Assembly: GCA_946412245.1 (NCBI GenBank)
Contig: CAMKGM010000007.1
Coordinates: 1-64,000, forward strand
Direction of reading: 5' to 3'
DNA: 64,000 bases
From: an uncultured Bacteroidales bacterium
GTDB taxonomy: Bacteria > Bacteroidota > Bacteroidia > Bacteroidales > Muribaculaceae
In this document: positions 43,084 to 52,511 of the stretch, piece after piece
Numbering within the stretch: position 1 is the first letter of the stretch
Layout: the number at the start of each line of letters is the position of its first letter
Notes under the pieces: model-generated
The model's input: only the letters and a program-made list of their open reading frames with translations
What the model was told of the DNA's origin: nothing
The model's database searches: none
Made by a program: the position numbers and the translations under genes

Positions 43084-44739
43084 TTAAGCTTCAGCTTTAG
43101 CAGTAGGAGCTTCTTCGGGTTTGATGTTGGGTTCTTCAAGACCAATGCCTTTCTTCTTGTCGATGACCTTGAGGAGCAAGCCGAGAAGCAGGGCTGCAAT
43201 GCCCAGGCAAGCCAGCATAACGAGCGGCCAGGTGTAGTCGAACTTGGTGGGGTCGGTCACACCTTCGTTGGTGTTGTCGAGCACGATGCCAATGACCAGA
43301 GGGAAGAGCCACAGACCAATGTTCTGAATCCAGAAGATGAGCGCATAGGCCGAACCGATAACCTTAGAGTCAACCAACTTGGGAACGCTGGGCCACAATG
43401 CAGCGGGCACGAGCGAGAACGAGGCGCCGAGCACCAGAATGGTGATGTAAGCAACAGCAATACCACCAACGGGGCTACTCTCGAACCTGGGCAGCACAAA
43501 TGCGAATGTGAGGTGGCAGGCGATGAGCAGCAGCGAGCCCAGCACGAGCATCGAGGCTGCCTTACCCTTGTGGTCAACATAACTGCCCAGGATGGGAGTG
43601 ATGAGCACTGCAAGCAGCGGGAATACGGCGAAGATGGCCTCGGCCGACTGGCGCATATAGCCCATGTAGCAATAAGTGATAAGGGCAATGATCGATATGG
43701 CAAGAAGACCATATTTGGGGCCTTTCTGCTTCATGAAGTTGCTGGCGAAACCTGCAGCTGCCACAACGAGCATGATGATATACTGCACGATTGTCACCGA
43801 ACTGCTGGCCCAGAACGAGTCGGCACCTGGTTCAGTAAGCGTCAAGTTGCATTGGAGCATGTTCACAGCATATTTCTGGAAGGGGAAAATAGCGCTATAA
43901 TAAAGCACACAAAGCAGGGCAACAATCCAGAAGCCACTGTCGGTGAGGATTTTGCCAATATCTTTGACTTTGAAGGGTTCGTCTTTTTCCTCGGCTTCAC
44001 CTGTTTGCTTGTCGAGTTTCTTGTCCATGAAGAAGTAAACAACAAACATGATGAGGGCAATACAGAGAAGTACCACACCAAAGGCCACTGAACGGCTCAC
44101 ACTCACCGAGCCGCCCAGCTTAGCGAAGAAGGGCGAGAAAATCATACAGGTGGCAACACCCAGGCGTGCGAGAGCCATCTCAGAACCCATAGCCAGTGCC
44201 ATTTCGCGGCCCTTGAACCACTTGACAATACCGCGGCTCACAGTGATACCGGCCATTTCACAACCACAGCCGAAAATCATGAAGCCGCAAGAAGCCAGTT
44301 TAGCCGATGCCGGCATGCCGTCGGCAAAGGGCAGAATGTCGAGCCATTCCTGGCCAAATAGTGGACCCCAGTTAAGGTGTGTATTGAACCACTGCTCAAG
44401 GCCAGAGCCGATGAAACTGTCGCTCACAGCATACCACTTGATGATGGCTCCAACTAACATTACAGCTCCAGAGAGCACGGCAGTGAAGCGTACACCCATC
44501 TTGTCGAGGATAATACCTGCGAAGATGAGGAAGAAAATCCACACATTCAAGAACACCTCAGAGCCTTGCATACGGCCGAACGAGGTCGAATCCCAACCTC
44601 GTGTTTCTTGCATGAGGTCTTTGATGGGCGAGAGGATGTCCATGAAAATGTAGGAACAGAACATGGCCAATGCCAGGAGCAGCAGAGCCGTCCAGCGCAT
44701 GGCCGCAGAATCACGTAAAGTTTTAATGTTATTTGTCAT
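43084..44739 (-). CDS. MFS transporter, paralogue of the neighbouring gene
   Basis: 551 residues, about 12 membrane helices plus a cytoplasmic C-terminal tail (KKKGIGLEEPNIKPEEAP). Motifs GIILDKMGVRFTAVLSGA and GCEMAGITVSRGIVKWFKGRE parallel those of the 41623-42996 protein; it is longer mainly through an insert between helices 3 and 4 (SDSFIGSGLEQWFNTHLNW region). The tail ending LEEPNIKP is like the other's LQLPNINK. Gene order mutase-MFS-MFS suggests shared transcription with the mutase 34 bases upstream. Confidence 0.88.
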   Translation of the reverse strand: MTNNIKTLRDSAAMRWTALLLLALAMFCSYIFMDILSPIKDLMQETRGWDSTSFGRMQGSEVFLNVWIFFLIFAGIILDKMGVRFTAVLSGAVMLVGAIIKWYAVSDSFIGSGLEQWFNTHLNWGPLFGQEWLDILPFADGMPASAKLASCGFMIFGCGCEMAGITVSRGIVKWFKGREMALAMGSEMALARLGVATCMIFSPFFAKLGGSVSVSRSVAFGVVLLCIALIMFVVYFFMDKKLDKQTGEAEEKDEPFKVKDIGKILTDSGFWIVALLCVLYYSAIFPFQKYAVNMLQCNLTLTEPGADSFWASSSVTIVQYIIMLVVAAAGFASNFMKQKGPKYGLLAISIIALITYCYMGYMRQSAEAIFAVFPLLAVLITPILGSYVDHKGKAASMLVLGSLLLIACHLTFAFVLPRFESSPVGGIAVAYITILVLGASFSLVPAALWPSVPKLVDSKVIGSAYALIFWIQNIGLWLFPLVIGIVLDNTNEGVTDPTKFDYTWPLVMLACLGIAALLLGLLLKVIDKKKGIGLEEPNIKPEEAPTAKAEA

Positions 44740-44773
44740 GATTAATAAAATTGGTATTAAAGTTAATCTCTAA

Positions 44774-46531
44774 TTAAGCAATGCCCAAATCGTGTGCAAT
44801 GCGGTCAAGTTTAGCATCGCCCCAATCATTCTTGGCATCGTAGTCGTTGCCGTCCCAATTTACATCGTGAACTTCGATGTAGAACTTGATCTTGGGCTCG
44901 GTGCCTGAGGGGCGAATCGATACCTTGGTACCATCTTCGGTGTAGTATTGCAGCACATTGGAGGTGGTGGGCATGTCGATTTTCTCCACTTTGCCGGTCT
45001 TCAGGTCTTTCTGCTCAAGCAGCTGGAAGTCCTTGATGAGGACCACGGGAGAACCGTCAATTTCTTTCATCGGGTTCTCGCGGAAGTTCTTCATCATGGC
45101 CACAATTTCCTCGGCACCGCTCTTGCCGGTGCGAACCACGCTGATGCCACGTTCCTTGCTATAGCCGTAGGTCTTGTAGAGTTCGATGAGCATCTCGTTC
45201 ATGGTCTGGCCACGATCCTTGGCCCAAGCGGCAATCTCGCACATGAGGGGTATTGACGAAACTGAGTCCTTGTCGCGGCAGAAGTCTTCGGGTAGGAAAC
45301 CGTAGCTTTCTTCACCGCCGCCCAGATAGCGTGCGCTGGTGCCTTCCAAGTCTCTCATCACGGTTGCAATCCACTTGAAGCCGGTGTAGCAGTCATACAA
45401 TTTAATGCCCTGCTTCTTGGCGATGCGGCTAATGGTCTCGCTGGTAACAATGGTCTTGACAATGTAGTCGCGGTCACGGTTGAGACGACCGAGCTCGGCA
45501 TTGCGAGTGATGAGGTAGTAGTGGAAAATGAGCTGAATCTGGTTACCGTTCACCAGGTCATATTCACCCTTATTGTTCTTGAACACCACGCTAATGCGGT
45601 CAGCATCGGGGTCGCTTGCAAGTGCGATGTCGGCCTGGACCTCCTCGGCTTTTGCGATGGCCATTTCCATGGCACTGCGCATTTCAGGGTTAGGCTGCAC
45701 CACAGTGGGGAAGTCTCCGCTCATCACATCCTGTTCGGGAATGTGAATGATGTTGTCAAATCCCCAGCGCATGATTGAGCGAGGCACGATGTCACGTCCC
45801 ACACCATGGATGGGTGTGTAGACGATTTTGAGGTCGTGCTGACGCTTATCGATATCAGGACTGAGTGAGAGCGTGTGGATTTGCTCAATGTATTGAGCGT
45901 CGATGTTTTCACCTACTATTTCAATGAGGTCTGGATTACCCTCAAATTTGATTTCGCTCACATCCTGAATGCGATTCACATTGTCAATAATGTTCACATC
46001 GTGAGGTGACACCACTTGAGCACCGTCGTCCCAGTATGCTTTGTAGCCGTTGTACTCCTTGGGGTTGTGCGAGGCGGTGATGTTGACACCACTTTGACAA
46101 CCGAGCAGACGAATGGCATAAGAGACTTCAGGCGTGGGGCGTGGGCCTTCGAAAAGATAGACCTTGATGCCGTTGGCTGAGAAAATGTTTGCAACCGTTT
46201 CAGCAAACAGGCGGCTGTTGTTGCGCACATCGTGTCCAACGATTACCTTGATTTGCTCCAAGTCCTTGAAAGCTTCCTTCAAGTAGTTGGCCAGGCCTTG
46301 AGTGGCCATGCCCACAGTGTAGATGTTCATGCGATTGGAACCGGCTCCCATGATGCCACGTAAACCACCTGTTCCGAACTCAAGATTCTTGTAGAAAGAC
46401 TCAATAAGGTCGGTCTTGTCGTCGTTGTTGAGCATACGTTCAACTTCAGCTTTCGTAGCGTCATCATAACCCTCACCGAGCCATTGCTTGGCCTTGAGGG
46501 TGACTTCTGATAAAAGTTGTTCGTCGTACAT
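44774..46531 (-). CDS. Phosphoglucomutase/phosphomannomutase (alpha-D-phosphohexomutase)
   Basis: 585 residues. All four family signatures: TASHNPKEYNGYKAYW with the phosphoserine (active-site Ser), the metal loop SDPDADRISVVF, the sugar-binding GGGEESYGF and the phosphate-binding PSGTEPKIKFYIE. It interconverts glucose 1- and 6-phosphate (or mannose phosphates) in the cytoplasm; the long form (about 580) usually acts on glucose. It would feed glycogen and nucleotide-sugar synthesis elsewhere in the window (7.1 kb and 58.9 kb). Confidence 0.93.
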   Translation of the reverse strand: MYDEQLLSEVTLKAKQWLGEGYDDATKAEVERMLNNDDKTDLIESFYKNLEFGTGGLRGIMGAGSNRMNIYTVGMATQGLANYLKEAFKDLEQIKVIVGHDVRNNSRLFAETVANIFSANGIKVYLFEGPRPTPEVSYAIRLLGCQSGVNITASHNPKEYNGYKAYWDDGAQVVSPHDVNIIDNVNRIQDVSEIKFEGNPDLIEIVGENIDAQYIEQIHTLSLSPDIDKRQHDLKIVYTPIHGVGRDIVPRSIMRWGFDNIIHIPEQDVMSGDFPTVVQPNPEMRSAMEMAIAKAEEVQADIALASDPDADRISVVFKNNKGEYDLVNGNQIQLIFHYYLITRNAELGRLNRDRDYIVKTIVTSETISRIAKKQGIKLYDCYTGFKWIATVMRDLEGTSARYLGGGEESYGFLPEDFCRDKDSVSSIPLMCEIAAWAKDRGQTMNEMLIELYKTYGYSKERGISVVRTGKSGAEEIVAMMKNFRENPMKEIDGSPVVLIKDFQLLEQKDLKTGKVEKIDMPTTSNVLQYYTEDGTKVSIRPSGTEPKIKFYIEVHDVNWDGNDYDAKNDWGDAKLDRIAHDLGIA

Positions 46532-46606
46532 GATTATATGTTTTTAATGAGTTGTTATCAAAACAAACAGACAAAGTTAGTCATAAAAATTGAGAAAAGG
46601 GCGAAT

Positions 46607-47920
46607 TTAAGCGAAGAATTGCTTGAAGACCTTAATCATGTTCAGATGGTCGGCTACAGATGCGGTCTCGCGAGCAGAGTGCATGGCAAGCAGGGGACTG
46701 CCCACATCCACGCCCTCAATGTCGACTTGTCCGGTGAAAATGTTGCCCAAAGTGGAGCCACCGGCCACATCGCTGTGATTAACGAAATACTGGAAAGGAA
46801 CACCGGCATCTTCGCAAAGCGAGCGGAAGATGGCAGCCGAGTGAGCATCGCTCATGTACTTGCAATTGGCATTGATCTTAATGCAAGGGCCTCCACCCAG
46901 AACGGGATGGTTAGTTGGATCATACTTCTCGGGGTAGTTGGGATGGAATGCATGAGCGTTGTCGGCCGAGATCATGAACGACTTGGCGATGGCTTGACAG
47001 AAGGTGTCGTAGTTGCCGCCTTGTGCCTCATTGAGGCGCATGAGTACGTTGGCCAGCACCGGTGAAGCTGCGCCTTGTTTGGTTCCGCTGCCGGTTTCCT
47101 CGTTGTCAAAGATGGCAGCGACGCAAGTGCTTTCAGTGTCGGTCACATTAGTGACGGCTTCAATGGCTGCCTGTGCCATGCTCAGATCGTCCAGACGTCC
47201 TGAAGAAACGAACTCGTTGTTCAGTCCGAATGTGCAAGCAGGCTGTACATCGTAGAGGAATAAATCAAAATCCAAGATATCTTCCATCTTCACTTCCAGT
47301 TCTTGTGCGACCACATTCAAGAGGAGGTTGTCGGCCTCAAGTGCATTGTTCACCTTAGCGATGATGGGAAGCATGTCTTTTTGTTTCGATAACTTGTTGC
47401 CCTCGTTCACGGCACGGTTGAAGTGGATGGCCAGATGAGGAATTGTGAGCAAAGGTCGGTCGATTTTTACCAGTTTAGTGATGGGGTGCAGCGCATCATT
47501 GCCACGCAGAATCACACGGCCGGCAAGCGATAATGGGCGGTCGAACCAAGTGTAGAGGATGGGACCACCATAGACCTCGGTATTGAGCTTGATGATACCG
47601 CCTTCAGTCTTGATCTCGGCATGAGGTTTCACTCTGAAACCCGGGGAGTCACTGTGTGCTGAGATGATTTTAACGCCGGTCTCATTGAGTTTCTTCTTAC
47701 CTACCGTTATGGCAAAAATGGCAGAGTCGTTTTTGGTTACAAAGAATTTGTCGCCATTTTTCACTTTGAGAGGTTCGTCAAGTTTTTTCTCTTGAAATCC
47801 CGCTTCATTGAGCAATTGCTTAATGTGGTTGATTGCAAGGAAATTGCAGGGACTCACATTCATGAAATCGAGGAGCGGTTGAATTTGCTTGTTGTTTTTT
47901 GATGCTTGATTGAGATCCAT
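46607..47920 (-). CDS. M18 family aminopeptidase
   Basis: 437 residues. Dinuclear metal site residues of M18 are present: His in IISAHSDSPGFRVKP, Asp in SGRLDDLSMA, the catalytic Glu pair in AAIFDNEETGSG, and the last His in NHSDVAGGSTLGNI. M18 enzymes form dodecameric cytoplasmic particles releasing N-terminal acidic or neutral residues. It is 21 bases downstream of the DUF5063 gene. Confidence 0.93.
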   Translation of the reverse strand: MDLNQASKNNKQIQPLLDFMNVSPCNFLAINHIKQLLNEAGFQEKKLDEPLKVKNGDKFFVTKNDSAIFAITVGKKKLNETGVKIISAHSDSPGFRVKPHAEIKTEGGIIKLNTEVYGGPILYTWFDRPLSLAGRVILRGNDALHPITKLVKIDRPLLTIPHLAIHFNRAVNEGNKLSKQKDMLPIIAKVNNALEADNLLLNVVAQELEVKMEDILDFDLFLYDVQPACTFGLNNEFVSSGRLDDLSMAQAAIEAVTNVTDTESTCVAAIFDNEETGSGTKQGAASPVLANVLMRLNEAQGGNYDTFCQAIAKSFMISADNAHAFHPNYPEKYDPTNHPVLGGGPCIKINANCKYMSDAHSAAIFRSLCEDAGVPFQYFVNHSDVAGGSTLGNIFTGQVDIEGVDVGSPLLAMHSARETASVADHLNMIKVFKQFFA

Positions 47921-47941
47921 AATTATGTGGTTGTTTTAAAA

Positions 47942-48466
47942 TTAGTTGTCATTATTGTGGCTTTCACAAGAAATGGCATGCAATGCACGCATCACGTTGC
48001 AGAGTGTTTGCCCCCAGTATTCTTTGAAGTTTTCTTTGCACAGGGTCAGGAGTTGAATCTGGGTTTCAGTGTCGGCGTCCTTCACCGAGTAGATGAGGTT
48101 GAAAAATTCTTGGTATAGGTCAGCCAAATTTTCACTCACTGTTGCGGCAATGGGTGTATCGCTATATTTCATGTCTTCTTCAAAAACTTCAAGATAGACA
48201 TCGTCTTGAGCCATCACTGCACTTATCAGCTCACGAGCATGCTCATAGGTCTGCTCGTCGAGGGCGAATTGAATGTCTACATCAATAGCCGATAGCGGGT
48301 TGTTGATGTCAGTGGCAACAATATAAAGCCGCGGTAGCAGTTTAAGCATGGCAGAGACCAATGTATTGCGGTCAAAGTCGTGTATGTTTTCAACGGTTTG
48401 GCAATATTCGTTGGCCAGTGCTATGAAGGTGAGGCTATTTGGGGGCAATTGTGACTGATTGTTCAT
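47942..48466 (-). CDS. DUF5063 family protein
   Basis: 174 residues, mostly helical and acidic, no signal or membrane segment. The pattern FIALANEYCQTVENI at the start and LKENFKEYWGQTLCNVMRALH split at the end matches the DUF5063 family, whose function is not known. The start codon at 48466 lies within the last 32 bases of nadD, so the two genes are translationally coupled; WGQTL and the conserved HA near the end are family features. Confidence 0.82.
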   Translation of the reverse strand: MNNQSQLPPNSLTFIALANEYCQTVENIHDFDRNTLVSAMLKLLPRLYIVATDINNPLSAIDVDIQFALDEQTYEHARELISAVMAQDDVYLEVFEEDMKYSDTPIAATVSENLADLYQEFFNLIYSVKDADTETQIQLLTLCKENFKEYWGQTLCNVMRALHAISCESHNNDN

Positions 48467-49043
48467 GTTGATACAAATGATTTACTTGAATATAATTATA
48501 CACATCATCGGGCACATAGAAACGCATTGACTCACCACAAGCCAAACCGTCTCTGATGCGTGTTGATGAGACTTCAATGATGGGAGCGTCGGTGAGTTTC
48601 ACGCGTTGCGAATATTCTTCGGGAATATTCACATCGAAACCAAGCCTGGGATAAATGAGGATGTCATAATTGGCAAGAATTGTTTGCCAATCTTTCCATT
48701 TGTTGAAGACGGCCCAGTTGTCGGCACCAATCACGAGCGTGAACTCGTGGTTAGGGAATTTTTCTTGCAGGGCTTGAAGGGTGTTTACTGTGTAAGAAGG
48801 TCGGGGTAGTGAAAATTCAAAGGCACTGGTTTCAATTCCGTTGATGTGGCGGGAGACGAGTTCGGCCATTCTCAGCCGATGAATATCGTAGGAGTTGTCA
48901 TTCAAGGGCTGTTTCAAGGGATTTAGCGGTGCGACCATGAGCCATAACTGATCAAGGTCGGAGTGCTGAATCACGTGGCTGGCGATAATGGCATGTCCTA
49001 TGTGAATGGGGTTGAAAGACCCACCGAAGATGCCCACTTTCAT
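48435..49043 (-). CDS. nadD: Nicotinate-nucleotide adenylyltransferase
   Basis: 202 residues. The nucleotidyltransferase motif GIFGGSFNPIHIGHA is at the N-terminus and the SSTRIR motif (VSSTRIRDGLACG) near residue 160. It makes deamido-NAD from nicotinate mononucleotide and ATP. The 3' end overlaps the DUF5063 gene by 32 bases; gmk ends 21 bases upstream. Confidence 0.94.
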   Translation of the reverse strand: MKVGIFGGSFNPIHIGHAIIASHVIQHSDLDQLWLMVAPLNPLKQPLNDNSYDIHRLRMAELVSRHINGIETSAFEFSLPRPSYTVNTLQALQEKFPNHEFTLVIGADNWAVFNKWKDWQTILANYDILIYPRLGFDVNIPEEYSQRVKLTDAPIIEVSSTRIRDGLACGESMRFYVPDDVYNYIQVNHLYQHEQSVTIAPK

Positions 49044-49064
49044 AACTTGCGTCTCCTTTTAAAG

Positions 49065-49637
49065 TTACTTGATAAACTCGGTGATTAATTGATGTGCTTG
49101 ATTTACGGCATCGTCGAGGATGTCGTTAACCACAATATGATCGAACTGAGTGGCGAATTTGAGCTCAAATTCAGCCTTGTTGATTCGGTTTTCAATATCT
49201 TCAGGAGAATCGGTGCCGCGTTTCACCAGTCGCTCACGCAGGACCTCAATGCTTGGGGCCTTGATGAAGATGGCCAGTGCATGGTCGCCATAAAGTTTCT
49301 TGACATTCAACGCACCAAGCACATCAATGTCGAGCATTGCGTTATTTCCCAACTTGTTAATGCGCTTGATTTCACTCTTCAATGTGCCGTAGAAACGTCC
49401 TGGGTAGACTTCTTGATACTCAACCAACTCGTCGTTTTCAATGGCCTTGTTGAACTCGTCAAGCGTGAGGAAATAGTATTCCTTGCCATGCTGTTCGTCG
49501 CCACGGCGGGGTCGGGTAGTGGCCGATACTGAGAATTGCAGCCTTAAATTGTCGTCTTGAATCAAGCGGTTGATGATGGTTGATTTACCACTGCCTGAAG
49601 GAGCGGTAATGATGATGAGTTTGCCTTGTTTTTTCAT
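49065..49637 (-). CDS. gmk: Guanylate kinase
   Basis: 190 residues. P-loop APSGSGKSTI, then SATTRPRRGDEQHGKEYYF (GMP-binding region) and the lid with LVKRGTDSPEDIENR. It phosphorylates GMP to GDP. Its start overlaps the yicC stop by 4 bases (49634-49637), and nadD follows. Confidence 0.96.
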   Translation of the reverse strand: MKKQGKLIIITAPSGSGKSTIINRLIQDDNLRLQFSVSATTRPRRGDEQHGKEYYFLTLDEFNKAIENDELVEYQEVYPGRFYGTLKSEIKRINKLGNNAMLDIDVLGALNVKKLYGDHALAIFIKAPSIEVLRERLVKRGTDSPEDIENRINKAEFELKFATQFDHIVVNDILDDAVNQAHQLITEFIK

Positions 49638-50512
49638 AGGACGTTCAAAACTTGTTCTTTGATTTGTTCGAGATTGTCTTTCATTGCCACAACGAGTTTC
49701 TGTAACTCGGCTTGATTGGCTTTTGAGCCCATCGTGTTGATTTCACGTCCAAGCTCTTGTGCAATGAATCCCAGTTTCTTGCCTTGCTCATGAGCGTTAT
49801 GAAGGGTCTCAAGGAAGTAGTTGAGGTGATTCTGCAATCTTATCTTCTCCTCAGTGATGTCAAGTTTCTCGATATAGTAAATCAATTCTTGCTCAAACCG
49901 ATTGTTGTCGATATTAACGCCCTCAAGTTTCTGTAGTGAGTCAAGGATGTGTGCTTTGATTTTCGCAATTCGTGCTTCTTCATATTCAGGAACGCGATTG
50001 TAAAGACCCTGAATGCACTCTATCTTTTCCTCAAAGAAACGCTCAAGCCGCTCACCCTCTTGCGTGCGGAAAGCAATGAGGTTGTCGAGAGCCTTGTTAA
50101 TCAGCTGATGGAGTTCCTGTTTCTCCTCATCGCTAATTTCGTTAGCGTTAACATCAGAGTGAAGTGCATCGGGCAGTCGCAACAGTGTCGCATACCAATC
50201 GGTGGGAGTGGGAATGTTCAGTTCTTGCGACAGGGACTCAATTTGAGCTTTATAGTGTTTAATTGTTTCAACGCTGATTGAAGCAGAAGTTCCACCTTCA
50301 ATGGGTTCGCATGAAATAAATAGGTCTACTTTACCACGTTTAATTGTCTCGGCAATTGAGTTGCGAATGTCCAGTTCCATTTCACGATAGACTTGTGGAA
50401 TCTTTGCAATCAAGTCGAGCTGTTTGCTATTAAGAGATTTGATTTCAACAGTGATACGCTTATTGTTAAAGATGGACACTGCCTTACCAAATCCGGTCAT
50501 TGATAATATCAT
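49634..50512 (-). CDS. yicC: YicC/YloC family endoribonuclease
   Basis: 292 residues. The N-terminus MILSMTGFGKA and the C-terminal IKEQVLNVL (usual RE(Q)VQN(I/V)) are diagnostic; the middle has RLEGRxF-like ... GSKANQAELQKLVVAMK in the last third. YicC-type proteins cleave RNA, including small regulatory RNAs in E. coli. Gene order yicC-gmk is the widely conserved one. A TAAATTTG box at 50529-50536 drives the operon. Confidence 0.93.
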   Translation of the reverse strand: MILSMTGFGKAVSIFNNKRITVEIKSLNSKQLDLIAKIPQVYREMELDIRNSIAETIKRGKVDLFISCEPIEGGTSASISVETIKHYKAQIESLSQELNIPTPTDWYATLLRLPDALHSDVNANEISDEEKQELHQLINKALDNLIAFRTQEGERLERFFEEKIECIQGLYNRVPEYEEARIAKIKAHILDSLQKLEGVNIDNNRFEQELIYYIEKLDITEEKIRLQNHLNYFLETLHNAHEQGKKLGFIAQELGREINTMGSKANQAELQKLVVAMKDNLEQIKEQVLNVL

Positions 50513-50528
50513 AGTATCGTTTTTTTCG

Positions 50529-50536
50529 CAAATTTA
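50529..50536 (-). promoter_or_regulatory. -7 box of the yicC operon
   Basis: Minus-strand TAAATTTG, exact TAnnTTTG, 16 bases before the ATG at 50512; back to back with the tsaB promoter. Confidence 0.65.
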
Positions 50537-50580
50537 CTGCTAATATTCCTAAACTGGGTAAAAAAAGCGAGTTTTTTTCG

Positions 50581-50588
50581 TAATTTTG
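50581..50588 (+). promoter_or_regulatory. -7 box of tsaB
   Basis: TAATTTTG, exact TAnnTTTG, 18 bases before ATG 50607. The alternative upstream start at 50586 falls within it. Confidence 0.65.
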
Positions 50589-50606
50589 CACAGAATTTTT
50601 CAAAGC

Positions 50607-51299
50607 ATGGCTACAATATTAAATATTGAGACCTCAACCGAAGTCTGTTCAGTGGCTCTCACACAAGATGGTGGAGTGCTTGAACACCACGAAAACTACG
50701 ACGGACCGTCGCACGCCACGTTGTTGAATGTTTATATCAATGACGTGTTGCAATATGCTCGCACCCGCGAACTGACGATTGACGCTATCGCAGTGAGCAT
50801 GGGCCCCGGTTCCTATACAGGTTTGCGCATAGGCTTATCTGAAGCTAAGGGCCTGGCATTTGGGTTGGGAGTTCCGTTGATAGGCATCAATACATTGCGC
50901 CTGATGACCACGAGTGTGATGTTCAGCGAGTTTCTTGACGACGACGTACTCTATGCGCCCATGATTGATGCACGTCGCATGGAGGTTTACACGGCTGTCT
51001 ATGACCAAAGCCTTGACGAAGTGCTTGAACCGCAGTCTATGATTATTGATGCTCAAAGTTTTGCCGATTTACTCCAGCGTCGAAAAATCTTGTTTTTCGG
51101 AAACGGTAGCGATAAAGTTGCTGAAGTTTTGCATCATGAAAATGCCATGTTTAAGCAAGGTGTAAAACCTGTGGCTTGTGACATGCTGGCTCTTGCTGAA
51201 AAAGCTTATCGTGAAAGAGATTTCATAGATGTTGCTTACTCTACACCACTTTATTTAAAGGAATTTCAAGCGACAAAGTCAAGGAAAAAAGTGTTATAA
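50607..51299 (+). CDS. tsaB: tRNA t6A synthesis protein TsaB
   Basis: 230 residues from ATG 50607. The N-terminus ILNIETSTEVCSVAL and the motif VSMGPGSYTGLRIGLSEAKG are the ASKHA-type signatures of TsaB. It has no catalytic role of its own but scaffolds TsaD and TsaE in making threonylcarbamoyl-adenosine at position 37 of ANN-decoding tRNAs. First of the plus-strand cluster leading to rimM and proS, all translation-related. Confidence 0.95.
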   Translation: MATILNIETSTEVCSVALTQDGGVLEHHENYDGPSHATLLNVYINDVLQYARTRELTIDAIAVSMGPGSYTGLRIGLSEAKGLAFGLGVPLIGINTLRLMTTSVMFSEFLDDDVLYAPMIDARRMEVYTAVYDQSLDEVLEPQSMIIDAQSFADLLQRRKILFFGNGSDKVAEVLHHENAMFKQGVKPVACDMLALAEKAYRERDFIDVAYSTPLYLKEFQATKSRKKVL

Positions 51300-51314
51300 G
51301 TGAAATATAATGAC

Positions 51315-51322
51315 TAACTTTG
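51315..51322 (+). promoter_or_regulatory. -7 box before the DUF4290 gene
   Basis: TAACTTTG, exact TAnnTTTG, 31 bases before ATG 51353, an internal promoter behind tsaB. Confidence 0.6.
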
Positions 51323-51352
51323 CGTTTTTAACGAATTAAATAACATAAAATA

Positions 51353-51955
51353 ATGTTTCAATACAATTCACAACTCAAGAAACTTGCCTTGCCGGAGTAT
51401 GGCCGCAATATCCAGCAAATGGTGGATTACTGCTGTACCATAGAGGATCGAGAAGAGCGCACAAAATGCGCTTATTCCATCATAGCCACAATGGGCAACC
51501 TGTTTCCGCAGTTGCGCGATGAGCCCGACTATGCTCACAAGTTGTGGGATCACCTGGCAATTATGAGCGATTTCAAGCTCGATATTGATTTCCCCTTTGA
51601 AGTGGTGAAGGCCGAGACTTTAGACACCAAGCCAGATCCCATGCCTTACAAACTGGAACGGATTAAAATGCGTCATTATGGAAAACTGATTGAACGCATG
51701 ATTGAACGTGCTGTAGAGTATCCGGATGGCGAGGAGAAAGATGCCTTGATTATGCTCATTGCCAATCACATGAAGAAGCAAATTTTCCAAATCAATAAAG
51801 AAGATGTTGATGATGAGAAGATATTCAATGACCTTGCCTATTATTCCAAGGGCAAGATTGCATTGAGCACGGCAACGCACTCACTTCATCAGTTTAAGGA
51901 AGCACCAACGGCCACTTCATCTAAGCAACAAGGCAAGAAAAAGAAGAAGAAATAA
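51353..51955 (+). CDS. DUF4290 family protein
   Basis: 200 residues, cytoplasmic, helical. The pattern LPEYGRNIQQMVDYC, then LWDHLAIMSDF and DIDFPF are family features of DUF4290, a Bacteroidota protein of unknown function almost always next to rimM. The tail is very basic (KKKKKK at the end) and may touch RNA or ribosomes, which would fit the neighbour. The gap to rimM is 12 bases. Confidence 0.88.
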   Translation: MFQYNSQLKKLALPEYGRNIQQMVDYCCTIEDREERTKCAYSIIATMGNLFPQLRDEPDYAHKLWDHLAIMSDFKLDIDFPFEVVKAETLDTKPDPMPYKLERIKMRHYGKLIERMIERAVEYPDGEEKDALIMLIANHMKKQIFQINKEDVDDEKIFNDLAYYSKGKIALSTATHSLHQFKEAPTATSSKQQGKKKKKK

Positions 51956-51967
51956 AAAACAAAGTCG

Positions 51968-52501
51968 ATGATAGTTCGTGACCAACTCATAGAAATAGGT
52001 CAGTTTAACAAGTCTCATGGTATCAATGGAGAAATCTCAGCAACGCTGGACTTTGACATTGACGGCATGAAGGCATTTTCATGCCTGATAGTTCAGGTTG
52101 AGGGAATCTTTGTACCATTCTTTGTAGCAGGCATTCGCGAAAAATCGGCACAAACCATGCTTCTGCAGATTGACGGCATCAGCAACGAACAAGAAGCGAC
52201 TTTACTTGTCAATAAAAAGATATATGTTCTTAAAAGCGAGTATAGTGCTGTAATGCCTGACGATGACAGCGAAATTGGAATCGAGTTGCTCGTTGGATAT
52301 GACGTGATGACAGGCGACAATCTTTTGGGCAAGATTATTGATATTGAAGACTCGACTGCTAATGTCCTCTTTGTTGTTCAGGGCAATGACGGCAACGAGG
52401 TGTTGATACCGGTTGTTGACGATTTTATTGAAGGCATTGATACCGATGAGCAGGTTATTCACATGAATCTACCTGAAGAACTGATTACAATACAACAATG
52501 A
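51968..52501 (+). CDS. rimM: Ribosome maturation factor RimM
   Basis: 177 residues. N-terminal domain with IGQFNKSHGINGEISATLD, then the PRC-barrel domain with GYDVMTGDNLLGKIIDIED and the closing EVLIPVVDDFIEGID. It binds S19 and helps mature the 30S head. It is followed closely by an OmpA-like gene. Confidence 0.93.
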   Translation: MIVRDQLIEIGQFNKSHGINGEISATLDFDIDGMKAFSCLIVQVEGIFVPFFVAGIREKSAQTMLLQIDGISNEQEATLLVNKKIYVLKSEYSAVMPDDDSEIGIELLVGYDVMTGDNLLGKIIDIEDSTANVLFVVQGNDGNEVLIPVVDDFIEGIDTDEQVIHMNLPEELITIQQ

Positions 52502-52511
52502 CAAATTGAGC

